IMG/VR virus record: IMGVR_UViG_3300021963_009388
Span: 1-64,000 of that record
Length of the DNA: 64,000 nt
Source: a virus
Strand: one strand, 5' to 3'
Shown here: positions 1 through 6,893 of the stretch, piece after piece
Numbering within the stretch: the stretch's first letter is position 1
Layout: each line of letters begins with the position of its first letter
The notes under the pieces: generated by a model
The model's database searches: none
What the model was told of the DNA's origin: nothing
What the model saw: only the letters and a program-made list of their open reading frames with translations
Position numbers and translations under genes: made by a program

Positions 1-152
1 AATGACTTGTAGATTCTGTTTAGGTTATCATGTATGTTTCTGGCTATCATTTTTGTGTTGCTTTAGGAATTACGAGTTTGTACTCTTAGTCCCAACAGCT
101 CTGGCCGCCAGGGCCATGGAGTACCACATAGAACTAGCACTGAGGAGAAAAG

Positions 153-512
153 ATGACGGAGAAGCTTAGACATATAGAAGTTACAGACGAGCTTAGCGAA
201 AAGATCTTGAGTCTATTAGAAAAAATTCCAGAGCTAAGATCATGCGCAGTAGTGCTAGATTGGAACGTTGCTCAAAACGACTTTCCATACGGCCTAATGA
301 TAGGTAGACAGGGGTCAGTAAGGCTTCCTGGAGAGCTGCACTCATTAATGATTCAGACAGCTAAGTTGTCTAAGCACCAAGCTGACGTGATGCTGGAAAT
401 TCTGACTAATGTCGATAAGATGGCTGAGGAGCTAAAAAATAAAATAACAACTCTTAAAGAAGAGCTTATCGTGCTTGAGTCTAGTAAAGTGGCCTTAACG
501 CAGAAGAATTAA
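153..512 (+). CDS. Hypothetical protein, C-terminal coiled coil
   Basis: Unrecognised 119-residue protein. An AGGAG ribosome-binding site lies about 6 bases before the ATG. Residues from about 85 to 115 form a charged K/E/L heptad-like stretch expected to make a coiled coil, so oligomerisation or partner binding is plausible. It leads a run of small co-directional genes (514, 733). No catalytic motif is visible. The 152 bases before it hold no gene I can support, only short stop-riddled frames. Confidence 0.7.
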   Translation: MTEKLRHIEVTDELSEKILSLLEKIPELRSCAVVLDWNVAQNDFPYGLMIGRQGSVRLPGELHSLMIQTAKLSKHQADVMLEILTNVDKMAEELKNKITTLKEELIVLESSKVALTQKN

Positions 513-513
513 T

Positions 514-720
514 ATGAAAAAAAGCAGGCAAAAGAAAGCTGAAAGGATTATAATATTGAGCAGCAGAAGAATGGCTTCTAGGCTGTTCAATAAACATTTC
601 TCTAACGACCAATTCGTAGATGAGGATTGGTGTGAAAGGGTCAGGACGCTGTATGAACAAAGGTACAAGCTGCCAGACAGGTTGCTAAGGGCATATGACC
701 TTGCTAGCCTAGTCCGGTAA
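514..720 (+). CDS. Small basic hypothetical protein
   Basis: A 68-residue basic protein starting one base after the stop of the preceding gene, so probably co-translated with it. The N-terminus is lysine/arginine rich and the rest is helical-looking, with no cysteine pairs or enzyme motif. The ribosome-binding site is weak (AGAAG). Function unknown. Confidence 0.55.
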   Translation: MKKSRQKKAERIIILSSRRMASRLFNKHFSNDQFVDEDWCERVRTLYEQRYKLPDRLLRAYDLASLVR

Positions 721-732
721 GGATAGGTTAAA

Positions 733-897
733 ATGCGCAGGGTAAAAGTAAAATCAGTTGAGCTCTTAAAGTTCAACAAGTATTTGGTAACGCCATCGTG
801 TAACCACTCATTCGTAAATGATACGAGTGTGAATAAACTAAAAGAAGTACCTGACTACATCAATTGTGCCAGGTGCAATCCACCCGAAAAGCCTTAA
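733..897 (+). CDS. Small Cys-containing hypothetical protein
   Basis: A 54-codon ORF starting 12 bases after the 514-720 gene. It contains a CNH motif near residue 23 and a CARC motif near residue 46, a spacing compatible with a minimal zinc-binding knuckle. It ends about 40 bases before a terminator-like hairpin, consistent with being the last gene of this small operon. Function unknown. Confidence 0.5.
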   Translation: MRRVKVKSVELLKFNKYLVTPSCNHSFVNDTSVNKLKEVPDYINCARCNPPEKP

Positions 898-935
898 CTC
901 TGTTTTCAGGCAGGTACAGAGATAATGGCTTTGAG

Positions 936-969
936 CCTCAGCCCTAAAAAGCTGGGGCTTATTTTATTT
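936..969 (+). terminator. Rho-independent terminator candidate
   Basis: CCTCAGC pairs with GCTGGGG (one T-G wobble) around a short A-rich loop, followed by a T-rich tract. It sits between the 733-897 gene and the next gene, at the expected end of the first operon. Confidence 0.5.
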
Positions 970-981
970 AAAGGAAGCAAA

Positions 982-1158
982 ATGAAAAATACACTAACCG
1001 ACTCTAAAGTAAGGGCTAAGATTAAAAAGGATAAAAAACAAAAGCTTTTTACAATGGTATTTAAAATAGAAGGAACTACGCCTCTGCTCGTAGACGGTAC
1101 GCCTCTCCGATGTTGTACATACTGCGAGCCTAACAGCATTGCGCACAAGCATGGATGA
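982..1158 (+). CDS. Truncated relative of the 9381-10130 protein
   Basis: A 58-residue ORF with an AAGGAAG ribosome-binding site. Its central segment, VFKIEGTTPLLV, closely matches EFTVEGTTPLLV of the 249-residue protein at 9381, in the same order after a lysine-rich N-terminus. After the motif the sequence diverges and ends, so it reads as a remnant or a domain-only version. The C-terminal part has three cysteines. It overlaps the next gene by 8 bases. Confidence 0.5.
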   Translation: MKNTLTDSKVRAKIKKDKKQKLFTMVFKIEGTTPLLVDGTPLRCCTYCEPNSIAHKHG

Positions 1159-1414
1159 TTTTAACCAATGGGCAGTAGGCAAATCCCTAGAACAGATGCT
1201 TACTATCTTCTTAACAAACCGTTTAATAAGAATAGGCGACAAAGACATATGGCCGTCATCCATCGTAGTTAACGGATGCCACTATGAGTTCGTATTCAGA
1301 GTGGGCAACGAGCTAGATGAAGATAGAGGGTGGTGGTCTTTTAAAGATGAGCCTATGGTGTACAGCATCATGGCTACTGAAGAAGACATGCTAAGAGTAA
1401 GGGAAAAATTATGA
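1151..1414 (+). CDS. Hypothetical protein upstream of the microgene array
   Basis: An 87-residue acidic, tryptophan-containing protein. The ATG at 1151 is preferred over the upstream TTG at 1139 in the same frame. Its TGA stop overlaps the ATG of the first array unit (ATGA), so the Trp/Ser array is translationally coupled to it. No recognised domain; function unknown. Confidence 0.6.
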   Translation: MDDFNQWAVGKSLEQMLTIFLTNRLIRIGDKDIWPSSIVVNGCHYEFVFRVGNELDEDRGWWSFKDEPMVYSIMATEEDMLRVREKL

Positions 1415-1590
1415 TAAGAAAAACAAATGCACATCCTATTTCTAAAGAATGGGAAAAATCTCGACTGTGTTCATGGATTAGTGGGTGGAGCACGTTTGAT
1501 TACAAATCAGCAAACGGAAAATTAAATTACACGTTTTCTGCACTAAACAATTGGTTTCATCACTCTCGTTGTTGGGGGGAGAGACCATGA
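1411..1590 (+). CDS. Array unit 1, Trp/Ser microprotein
   Basis: 59 residues, starts MIRKTNAH, five tryptophans. Its start overlaps the preceding stop (ATGA). It is less repetitive than later units but keeps the family start and SW/GW pairs. The GGGGGGAGAGA near its end serves as ribosome-binding site for unit 2. Confidence 0.7.
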   Translation: MIRKTNAHPISKEWEKSRLCSWISGWSTFDYKSANGKLNYTFSALNNWFHHSRCWGERP

Positions 1591-1790
1591 TAAGAAAAGT
1601 AATCGAATCTTCATCTTGGGGCTGGACTAGATCTGACCGAATTAGTTCGGCTCTGTCTAAATACGGCCGACGTACTATTCATTCTATTTGTTGGACTATG
1701 GCTAGAGATTCGTTTTGGGTTCACTTCGGGGCTTGGTCTAAGTCTAAGCATCAGTCTAGGTCGGGCCCTTGGTATGAAAGGGCTAGATAA
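1587..1790 (+). CDS. Array unit 2, Trp/Ser microprotein
   Basis: 67 residues with six tryptophans. Overlaps unit 1 by 4 bases. It is a near full-length relative of unit 27 (7800-8006): both contain a WTRSDR segment, HSICW, RDSFW, FGAW and SGPWYER in the same order, showing duplication of a whole unit across 6 kb. Confidence 0.75.
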   Translation: MIRKVIESSSWGWTRSDRISSALSKYGRRTIHSICWTMARDSFWVHFGAWSKSKHQSRSGPWYERAR

Positions 1791-1939
1791 TGATAAGAAA
1801 AACACAACCTGCGTCTGTGGCTTGGGCTTGGTCTAGGTCTGGGTCTAGTTCTTGGTCTTGGTCTTGGCCTGGGTTTAATTCTTGGTCTTGGTCTAAGTCT
1901 AGGACTAATTCTTGGTGCTGGGAAAGGACCTCTCGATAA
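1790..1939 (+). CDS. Array unit 3, Trp/Ser microprotein
   Basis: 49 residues, nine tryptophans, nearly pure Ser-X dipeptide repeat (SWSWSW blocks). The start uses a TAATG overlap with the stop of unit 2. A clear example of the hexamer-driven units. Confidence 0.7.
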   Translation: MIRKTQPASVAWAWSRSGSSSWSWSWPGFNSWSWSKSRTNSWCWERTSR

Positions 1940-1989
1940 TAAGAAAAACAGTATGGGGTAAATCTAAGAGTTGGAGGATAGGAAGATGA
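1936..1989 (+). pseudogene. Array unit 4, start-codon-less remnant
   Basis: The family start appears here as ATAATAAGAAAA, so the ATG is replaced by ATA. The frame then reads IRKTVWGKSKSW, the same opening as unit 6, and ends after 18 codons. Either a remnant left by an internal deletion or a unit using a very weak start. It still provides GGAGG for unit 5. Confidence 0.5.
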
Positions 1990-2240
1990 GAATGAAATCA
2001 GTGTGGTGTGGGTCTAGGTCTTGGTCTAAGTCTAGCTTGTCTACTCCTATGATTGAGCCTCGCGCGTCTCAGTCTTGGTCTAGGGCTGGATGTACACCTG
2101 AGGCTTGGTCTGAGTTTGGCTCTTGGTCTAGAGCTTTTCATAAATGTAGGTATACGTGGTCTAATTGTTGGAGCCGTCTTGGGAATAGACTTGCGTATGC
2201 ATGCTGGCAAAAATCTTGGAATTGGAGAATACACCAATGA
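1986..2240 (+). CDS. Array unit 5, Trp/Ser microprotein
   Basis: 84 residues, the longest intact unit, with ten tryptophans. It starts MRMKSVW rather than MIRK. The stop is inside the ATGA of unit 6, and the final codons (AATTGGAGA) include the GGAGA used by unit 6. Confidence 0.7.
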   Translation: MRMKSVWCGSRSWSKSSLSTPMIEPRASQSWSRAGCTPEAWSEFGSWSRAFHKCRYTWSNCWSRLGNRLAYACWQKSWNWRIHQ

Positions 2241-2422
2241 TAAGAAAAACAGTATGGGGTAAATCTAAGTCTTGGAGCTGGGCGGAGGCCATATCGGGGA
2301 CTGGGTCTTGGGCTTGGTCTCGGACTTCGTTTAACTCTTGGTTTAGGCCAGGGGTGGTACCTTGGTCTAGGTCTTGGGTAAATCTAAAAGGAAATTCCGG
2401 CGCTTGGAGAATACACCAATGA
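2237..2422 (+). CDS. Array unit 6, Trp/Ser microprotein
   Basis: 61 residues, nine tryptophans, starts MIRKTVWGKSKSWSW. It shares its first dozen codons with remnant unit 4 and its last codons (WRIHQ) with unit 5, showing mosaic assembly from shared segments. ATGA overlaps at both ends. Confidence 0.75.
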   Translation: MIRKTVWGKSKSWSWAEAISGTGSWAWSRTSFNSWFRPGVVPWSRSWVNLKGNSGAWRIHQ

Positions 2423-2487
2423 TAAGAAAAACAGGGTCTTGGTCTGGGTCTTGGTCTGGGTCTAAATGTTGGGAGAGCAGACTATGA
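2419..2487 (+). CDS. Array unit 7, very short
   Basis: Only 22 residues with three tryptophans: MIRKTGSWSGSW followed by a CWESRL end. It has the family start and ATGA junctions at both ends. It may be an internal-deletion derivative that remains in frame. Confidence 0.55.
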   Translation: MIRKTGSWSGSWSGSKCWESRL

Positions 2488-2669
2488 TAAGAAAAACAGT
2501 ATGGTTTGGGGCTGCGTCTTGGACTGACTCTTGGCGTGAGTCTGATTCTTGGTCTAAGTCTTTTAGCTGGTATAGATCTAGGGCTGGGTGCTGGGATGGG
2601 TCCAATTCTTGGAGTTGGACTTCTTCTAGATGCTTGGATAAATCTAAGAGTTGGGGGATAGGCCGATGA
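2484..2669 (+). CDS. Array unit 8, Trp/Ser microprotein
   Basis: 61 residues, nine tryptophans. Its first 23 residues (MIRKTVWFGAASW then SWRESDSW) match the intended product of frameshifted unit 29 at 8170. Ends with the GGGGGAT used as ribosome-binding site by unit 9. Confidence 0.75.
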   Translation: MIRKTVWFGAASWTDSWRESDSWSKSFSWYRSRAGCWDGSNSWSWTSSRCLDKSKSWGIGR

Positions 2670-2869
2670 TAAGAAAAATAAGGACCCATGAATCAAAGTG
2701 CTGGACAGATAGAAGACCTACATCATTCTCAGCGAACTATTACTTTATAGATCGTTCATGGAACTGGGGGTGGCAGCATTGTATGTCATCTCCTTGGTTA
2801 GGTATAGGCGGCTGGTGCAATAGTCTAAGCTCAGGAGGGTGGAGTTTAAACTATTGGAGAAACATTTGA
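2666..2869 (+). CDS. Array unit 9, diverged
   Basis: 67 residues with eight tryptophans but little DNA-level hexamer repetition. Serine and glycine codons are varied, yet SW, GW and PW pairs remain. This is good evidence that the protein pattern, not only the DNA repeat, is maintained. The stop overlaps the next ATG by one base. Confidence 0.75.
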   Translation: MIRKIRTHESKCWTDRRPTSFSANYYFIDRSWNWGWQHCMSSPWLGIGGWCNSLSSGGWSLNYWRNI

Positions 2870-3060
2870 TGATAAGAAAAATAGTCATATCCGGGTCCGT
2901 TTCATGGACAAATGATTTTGTCCGCAATAACAGGTGTTTTTTAAGCGACATGATGGCGGCATTTTCGTACATGAACACATCCACTAGGTCTGGAATTGGA
3001 AGTCAGAGCAACCGTGGTTGGTCTGTTTTAAGATCGCTGTCGTGGTCCAAACACCGATAA
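2869..3060 (+). CDS. Array unit 10, diverged
   Basis: 63 residues with three tryptophans, starts MIRKIVISGS and ends LSWSKHR. The middle is unlike other units. It is followed by an 18-base gap, one of the few places in the array without stop/start overlap. Confidence 0.7.
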   Translation: MIRKIVISGSVSWTNDFVRNNRCFLSDMMAAFSYMNTSTRSGIGSQSNRGWSVLRSLSWSKHR

Positions 3061-3077
3061 CCTAACTAGGAGAACCA

Positions 3078-3299
3078 ATGATCAAAAGTACAGTTGGAAA
3101 CACTATGGCCCAAGGGTATAGCCGTGCATGGGGAACATTAAGTCGTACATGGGGCTTAACAAGCAGTGGTTCGTTTACAGAATCTAAAGTGCGTTCTACT
3201 ACAAAACTGTGGCGCGGCTGTAGAGGAGTAGTATGGTCTAGTTTAACTATATCTTCTTCGTCATGGAGCAGTAGATTTTCAGGGTCCGTAAGGAGCTAA
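3078..3299 (+). CDS. Array unit 11, diverged
   Basis: 73 residues, starts MIKS rather than MIRK, with its own AGGAGA ribosome-binding site. Five tryptophans in AW/TW/LW/VW/SW pairs with mixed codons and almost no TCTNGG hexamer. Ser/Thr content is very high. Confidence 0.7.
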   Translation: MIKSTVGNTMAQGYSRAWGTLSRTWGLTSSGSFTESKVRSTTKLWRGCRGVVWSSLTISSSSWSSRFSGSVRS

Positions 3300-3300
3300 C

Positions 3301-3495
3301 ATGATAAGAAAACTTTTGTATCCATTGCATCAAAGTAAGATGTCCGTCTGCTGGACTAAGGACAAAAAGCTGAATAGGCTCTGGTCAGAAAACACGACCA
3401 TATCTGGACACAAGCATAGTGGTATAACGTGGGCTTGGGCTCACTTCAATCGCTTGCCTTGGTCCATATTAGAACCTTGGAGAGTTATTTCATGA
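3301..3495 (+). CDS. Array unit 12, diverged
   Basis: 64 residues, six tryptophans, starts MIRKLLYP with AAGGAG upstream. It begins one base after the stop of unit 11 and its stop sits within the start region of unit 13. Confidence 0.7.
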   Translation: MIRKLLYPLHQSKMSVCWTKDKKLNRLWSENTTISGHKHSGITWAWAHFNRLPWSILEPWRVIS

Positions 3496-3647
3496 TGATA
3501 AGAAGAAGAATACACCCACTTGATTCATCTAAATCATGGTCTGATCCCTGGTGTTACTCTTTGTCCGGGTCTGAAGATTATGCTTACTCTGTGTCTTGGT
3601 CGAATTGGTGTCAATGGGGTAAAAATAGTCACTCGGTTGGTTTTTAA
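3492..3647 (+). CDS. Array unit 13
   Basis: 51 residues, five tryptophans; starts with two adjacent ATG codons (3492, 3495) then IRRRIHP. The SKSWS...YS.S.S.SW region resembles unit 14, suggesting the two are a local duplication that has diverged. Confidence 0.65.
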   Translation: MMIRRRIHPLDSSKSWSDPWCYSLSGSEDYAYSVSWSNWCQWGKNSHSVGF

Positions 3648-3669
3648 ATAGGCTTTGGAGAGGTCGCTA

Positions 3670-3849
3670 ATGATACTAAAACGCAAAGCATACTTAATTG
3701 GAGACGTCTCCAAATCTTGGTCTGAGCCTTATTCTTACTCTGTGGCTTGGGCGGATGACTGGAGATGGAGTAGAGATTGGAAGAACGGTTGGTTTTTAAA
3801 CACGTTACGAGCCTACTATAGGCAGTCTAAAGGAGGACCTCGTGGTTGA
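3670..3849 (+). CDS. Array unit 14
   Basis: 59 residues, six tryptophans. The ATG at 3670 follows GGAGAGG with good spacing, so it is preferred over the TTG at 3655. The opening MILKRKAYL departs from MIRK. It contains one of the eight dispersed palindromes (3698-3713), read as Gly-Asp-Val-Ser. Confidence 0.65.
   Translation: MILKRKAYLIGDVSKSWSEPYSYSVAWADDWRWSRDWKNGWFLNTLRAYYRQSKGGPRG
3698..3713. repeat. Dispersed palindrome copy 1
   Basis: TTGGAGACGTCTCCAA: the shared 10-bp core GAGACGTCTC with two compensating outer differences from GTGGAGACGTCTCCAC, still a perfect palindrome. Located in array unit 14. Confidence 0.75.
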
Positions 3850-4084
3850 ATGGAAACCTACTGAATATGATATAGGATGGCTGGACTCAGTCTTTAGAAT
3901 ATTAAAAGAAGGCGGGTCATGGATAGCTCCTATCACAGGGCAGATGTTTGAAAAACGAGGAAACCTTTTCGTTCTAATGAACGAAGATACTCCTGACACA
4001 AGACGCATCTTTGAGAGAAGCCAAGTAATAGGGCCTAAGATTGGTATTAAAGTTATTAAACTATCGGAGGTGGATAGTGCTTAG
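3842..4084 (+). CDS. Non-array insert: GGxWxxPxTG-type small protein
   Basis: An 80-residue protein with a GTG start after AGGAGG. It lacks the Trp/Ser pattern: a helical N-terminus, then EGGSWIAPITGQMF near residue 24 and a basic/hydrophobic C-terminus. It overlaps units 14 and 15 and so belongs to the same transcript. Its presence among the microgenes suggests a functional partner or cargo gene. I have no firm family name for it. Confidence 0.6.
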   Translation: MVEWKPTEYDIGWLDSVFRILKEGGSWIAPITGQMFEKRGNLFVLMNEDTPDTRRIFERSQVIGPKIGIKVIKLSEVDSA

Positions 4085-4241
4085 ATCCCGTATGCATATG
4101 TCTCAATCCTGGTCTTGTGGGCGAAGCGCATCAAGAGCAGCATCAGATTTTTGGGGAGTATCCAATATTTTTGCTGGATGCTACTCTTGGAGCTGGGTAA
4201 ATAACTTGTCGATTTCAGAAAATTTTATGGAGTTTGAATGA
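4077..4241 (+). CDS. Array unit 15
   Basis: 54 residues from a GTG start preceded by GGAGG; ATG codons at 4092 and 4098 are alternatives. Four tryptophans (SW, FW, SWSW). The start overlaps the stop of the 3842 gene, and the stop sits in the ATGA of unit 16. Confidence 0.6.
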   Translation: MLRSRMHMSQSWSCGRSASRAASDFWGVSNIFAGCYSWSWVNNLSISENFMEFE

Positions 4242-4435
4242 TTAGAAGAACAGCAACAATCCCAGCTAGTTGGTTTGGTGCTTCTAATGCGTCCTGGGCT
4301 GTACTCCATATAGCAACATGGGGAAGGCCGTCATCGCCAAGGTTTCAATCAACTTCCCATTCACAAAGCTGGTATAGGTCTAGCAGCTGGGAAGATGATG
4401 GTTCTGCTAGTTACAATTGGAAATTAAGGAGGTAG
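4238..4435 (+). CDS. Array unit 16
   Basis: 65 residues, six tryptophans, starts MIRRTATIPASW. Serine before Trp is written with AGT, TCC and AGC codons, evidence for protein-level conservation. It ends two bases before the DUF6745-like gene. Confidence 0.75.
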   Translation: MIRRTATIPASWFGASNASWAVLHIATWGRPSSPRFQSTSHSQSWYRSSSWEDDGSASYNWKLRR

Positions 4436-4436
4436 T

Positions 4437-5033
4437 ATGAAAAACAAAGGATATGAAGCTTGGGTGGCGCGACTCAAGTTCTTCAACGGGGAATTCAATT
4501 TTGGCCCCGTTAAGCGCGTCTTAAATGAAGACGGGCGACTGCACTGCGACACGGGTCCAGCGTATGTTAGTCCTACTCGTATTATGTGGTATAAGAACGG
4601 CAGGCAGCACGGAATGGACGCCGACAAGTTCGGCAGTATTCTGTACTATTACGAGGGGGTGCGTATTCCTCCACATTTCTTTACCAAACCAGAGGATGTC
4701 ACTGTAGAGGAGGTCTTAAGGCATCCTAACGCAGAAGTAAAATATGTTGGTATGAAGATAGTTGGGCTGGACAACATCATGTCTATGCCTACAACAAAAG
4801 TAGTGCATAGAGACGTGGATCAGTTCGGCAGAGAAAGAGTTCTCTTTCAGATCCCAAAGATCTTTGAGGAACCAACTCTTTATGTTAAAGTTGTTAATTC
4901 TACGGCGGAGCCAGATGGTAGTTTTAAAAATTACTTTCTGTGCGTCCCGCCAAACGTGAAAACGTGTGTCGAGGCGGTGGCGTGGACAAACTATATGAAG
5001 GCAGATAAGTATGCTCCTTCACAAGAATCTTAG
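4437..5033 (+). CDS. DUF6745-like protein
   Basis: 198 residues, start preceded by AAGGAGG. Features that recall DUF6745: an EDGRLHCDTGPA segment followed by WYKNGRQHG near residues 40-60, a YYYEGVRIPPHFF segment, and a C-terminal VKVVNSTAEPDGS...VPPNVKTCVEAVAW block. The family is usually hypothetical and the biochemical role is not known to me. It interrupts the array between units 16 and 17 and is followed by the 5055 gene, suggesting an accessory module that travels with the microgenes. Confidence 0.65.
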   Translation: MKNKGYEAWVARLKFFNGEFNFGPVKRVLNEDGRLHCDTGPAYVSPTRIMWYKNGRQHGMDADKFGSILYYYEGVRIPPHFFTKPEDVTVEEVLRHPNAEVKYVGMKIVGLDNIMSMPTTKVVHRDVDQFGRERVLFQIPKIFEEPTLYVKVVNSTAEPDGSFKNYFLCVPPNVKTCVEAVAWTNYMKADKYAPSQES

Positions 5034-5054
5034 TTTTAATCAAAGGAATTAGTT

Positions 5055-5381
5055 ATGAAGAAGTTTCAAGCGCGTCAGGGTGATATTTTCTTTAGGGTTG
5101 TTAAGAAGCCAGCGGGCTTAGCTAAGCTAAAGCCATTGGGCAGTAAGATATTGGCGTTCGGCGAGGTGACTGGCCACAGTCATCAAATTACTTCAGCAAA
5201 TGAAGTGGGTTCTTTTGTAGATGAGAAAGGAGATATCTATCTCTTCTCTGCAGAGGAGACTGTCGTGGGTCATGACGAGCACTCAAATATTACGCTCCCT
5301 AAGGGATCGTGGGTGTGCGTGACACGTCAGCGAGAGTATGATCCGCTAGCTGCTGAGAAAGAGCGAAAGGTAGCAGACTAG
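5055..5381 (+). CDS. RQGD-motif small protein
   Basis: 108 residues, beginning MKKFQARQGDIFF and containing FGEVTGHSHQI near residues 36-46. The layout suggests a small beta-rich fold. I associate such short RQGD proteins with DUF6745 neighbours, but this is recollection rather than a search. The TAG stop overlaps the GTG start of array unit 17, so they are translationally coupled. Confidence 0.6.
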   Translation: MKKFQARQGDIFFRVVKKPAGLAKLKPLGSKILAFGEVTGHSHQITSANEVGSFVDEKGDIYLFSAEETVVGHDEHSNITLPKGSWVCVTRQREYDPLAAEKERKVAD

Positions 5382-5620
5382 TGATAAGGAAAGCACTATT
5401 TGGAAACTCGTATAACTGGAGCTTATCAAGCTCCAGTTATAACGTTTCAGAAGTAAGAGATACATTCTACGGATCAACTACTTCGTTCTCTTGGCCTAAC
5501 TGTCCTTGGATGTTTTCCACTAGCTGGTCTTCTTCTGGACTAGCCTGGTCATGGAATTGGTCAGGTGGAGTGCATACATCTTGGGGTTGGAAAGAAGGAA
5601 ATGCAGTGTGGGACAGTTAA
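5381..5620 (+). CDS. Array unit 17
   Basis: 79 residues from a GTG start, reading MIRKALFGNSYNW, with ten tryptophans. Codon positions 11-21 include a perfect 14-bp inverted repeat (5411-5424 with 5428-5441, 3-nt loop), which could form a stable mRNA hairpin just after the start. Followed by an intergenic terminator. Confidence 0.7.
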   Translation: MIRKALFGNSYNWSLSSSSYNVSEVRDTFYGSTTSFSWPNCPWMFSTSWSSSGLAWSWNWSGGVHTSWGWKEGNAVWDS

Positions 5621-5676
5621 GGGTGGAGTCTAAGTAATTAAAATATTGTTAGCTATATAGACAAGTTTAGCTTACG

Positions 5677-5707
5677 GGGGTAGCAGATGTTCTGCTGCCC
5701 CTTTTTT
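5677..5707 (+). terminator. Strong Rho-independent terminator
   Basis: GGGGTAGCAG pairs with CTGCTGCCCC (one wobble) around ATGTT, followed directly by TTTTTT. This splits the array transcript between unit 17 and the 5737 gene. Confidence 0.9.
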
Positions 5708-5736
5708 GTTTGAATCACATTCAAGGAGTTGTAATT

Positions 5737-6054
5737 ATGGCTAAGGTTAAAAGCAAAGTGTCTTTAGTTGAGATCGATGGCGCAGCTGCAGCTAGCATGG
5801 CGCAAGTGGCACAGCAGTTTCTTGGGCAGCCGGTAGCGGTGTTATGTGCGCGGTACAACTACCGTGGGATTCTATCTCACGTGGGTGAAGATTGCTTGGT
5901 GCTTGCGCAAGCAAGAGCTGTCGAGACTTCTGGCGCTTCTAGTCAAGAAACACCGAACACTGAAGATCCGATTGGATCTTCTGTGATCATCTCCCTCGGT
6001 GCAGTCGAAATTATTTATCAACCAAGATGGTGCTTTGCACCATTGGATGCGTAA
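5737..6054 (+). CDS. Small beta-rich hypothetical protein
   Basis: 105 residues from the ATG at 5737, placed correctly after AAGGAG; an upstream in-frame ATG at 5710 is inside the terminator trailer and less likely. The core (PVAVLCARYNYRGIL, then GEDCLVLAQA and a C-terminal EIIYQPRWCFAPL) looks like a compact beta-barrel, possibly Sm-like; that is inference only. The stop overlaps the ATG of array unit 18. Confidence 0.65.
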   Translation: MAKVKSKVSLVEIDGAAAASMAQVAQQFLGQPVAVLCARYNYRGILSHVGEDCLVLAQARAVETSGASSQETPNTEDPIGSSVIISLGAVEIIYQPRWCFAPLDA

Positions 6055-6302
6055 TGAGGACGCATACTAGACCGGGAAGGCCTTTTGACAACCCAATTCT
6101 AGGCCCGACTTTTTCGTGGACGCAGGATAAGTTACATGGCTGGCCCTACCCTGCTAAGTCCTGCGAATGGGCAAGGGGAGTGAGATTTAATAGGGCTTGG
6201 AAATCAGCTGAGTTTCTATCCATATCAACACTGAATAGGGACTCAAGCTATTCTTGGTCTAAGGGAATCCGAGGGTCTATAAAGACAAGGAACGGAGAAT
6301 GA
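6054..6302 (+). CDS. Array unit 18, diverged
   Basis: 82 residues, starts MRTHTRPG, five tryptophans, with few hexamer repeats. Coupled to the 5737 gene by a TAATG overlap and to unit 19 by ATGA. Confidence 0.65.
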   Translation: MRTHTRPGRPFDNPILGPTFSWTQDKLHGWPYPAKSCEWARGVRFNRAWKSAEFLSISTLNRDSSYSWSKGIRGSIKTRNGE

Positions 6303-6472
6303 TAAGGAAAATAGTACACGCTAGGACCAGATCTTGGGCTAATTATACGTATCAATCTTACTCTGGAACTTGGATCAAACCTGGTTGTCCTTGGGGAATA
6401 AATATGCCTTGGTCTTGGTCTTGGTCTTGGTGTAGACCTTGGAGTATGGAATCTTGGAGGACACCCCGATGA
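6299..6472 (+). CDS. Array unit 19
   Basis: 57 residues, nine tryptophans including a PWSWSWSWC block. MIRKIVHAR start and ATGA junctions. The C-terminal SWR codons include the GGAGG that serves unit 20. Confidence 0.7.
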   Translation: MIRKIVHARTRSWANYTYQSYSGTWIKPGCPWGINMPWSWSWSWCRPWSMESWRTPR

Positions 6473-6714
6473 TAAGAAAAATAAGAAGAAGCACTGGAAT
6501 TGGAAAAGACTGCGAGGTTTCTAGTCTTTGGTCTAAGAGTTGGACTCTATCTGAGTCTGGGCGCCCAGGTGAGTTCAGTTCTAGCAATTGGGCTCAGTCG
6601 GAGGCTTTTCCTAGATATAACACAGAAAGGCACTTGTCTGAGTCTTCGACATCTTGGCGTTATAACCGGCATGACTCTTGGTATGACTTTTGGCATTGGA
6701 AGGATAACACATGA
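6469..6714 (+). CDS. Array unit 20
   Basis: 81 residues, seven tryptophans, starts MIRKIRRSTG. The C-terminal half is charged (RYNTERH, RYNRHD) with SW/FW/HW pairs. Overlaps both neighbours by ATGA. Confidence 0.7.
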   Translation: MIRKIRRSTGIGKDCEVSSLWSKSWTLSESGRPGEFSSSNWAQSEAFPRYNTERHLSESSTSWRYNRHDSWYDFWHWKDNT

Positions 6715-6893
6715 TAAGAAACGCATGGACTGGGTCATCATACGCTTGGTCTACTTCTGGATACACGTCATGGGGCTTAACTAAGTATCGCCCTTCTCTA
6801 ATGCAGTCTGACCATTGGAATCATAATTGGTGTTTCAGTGGATGTTGGGCTGAAGATACAGACATGTCAGGCTCTTGGAGGATGCACATGTGA
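6711..6893 (+). CDS. Array unit 21
   Basis: 60 residues, seven tryptophans, starts MIRNAWTGSSYAW. Contains NWCFSGCW with two cysteines. Its last codons (TCTTGGAGG) carry the ribosome-binding site for the GTG-started unit 22. Confidence 0.7.
   Translation: MIRNAWTGSSYAWSTSGYTSWGLTKYRPSLMQSDHWNHNWCFSGCWAEDTDMSGSWRMHM

Noticed and set aside
1-152. Upstream partial gene or short signal-peptide ORF at 34-66
   Set aside because: Frames are interrupted by stops and there is no ribosome-binding site; too weak to call.
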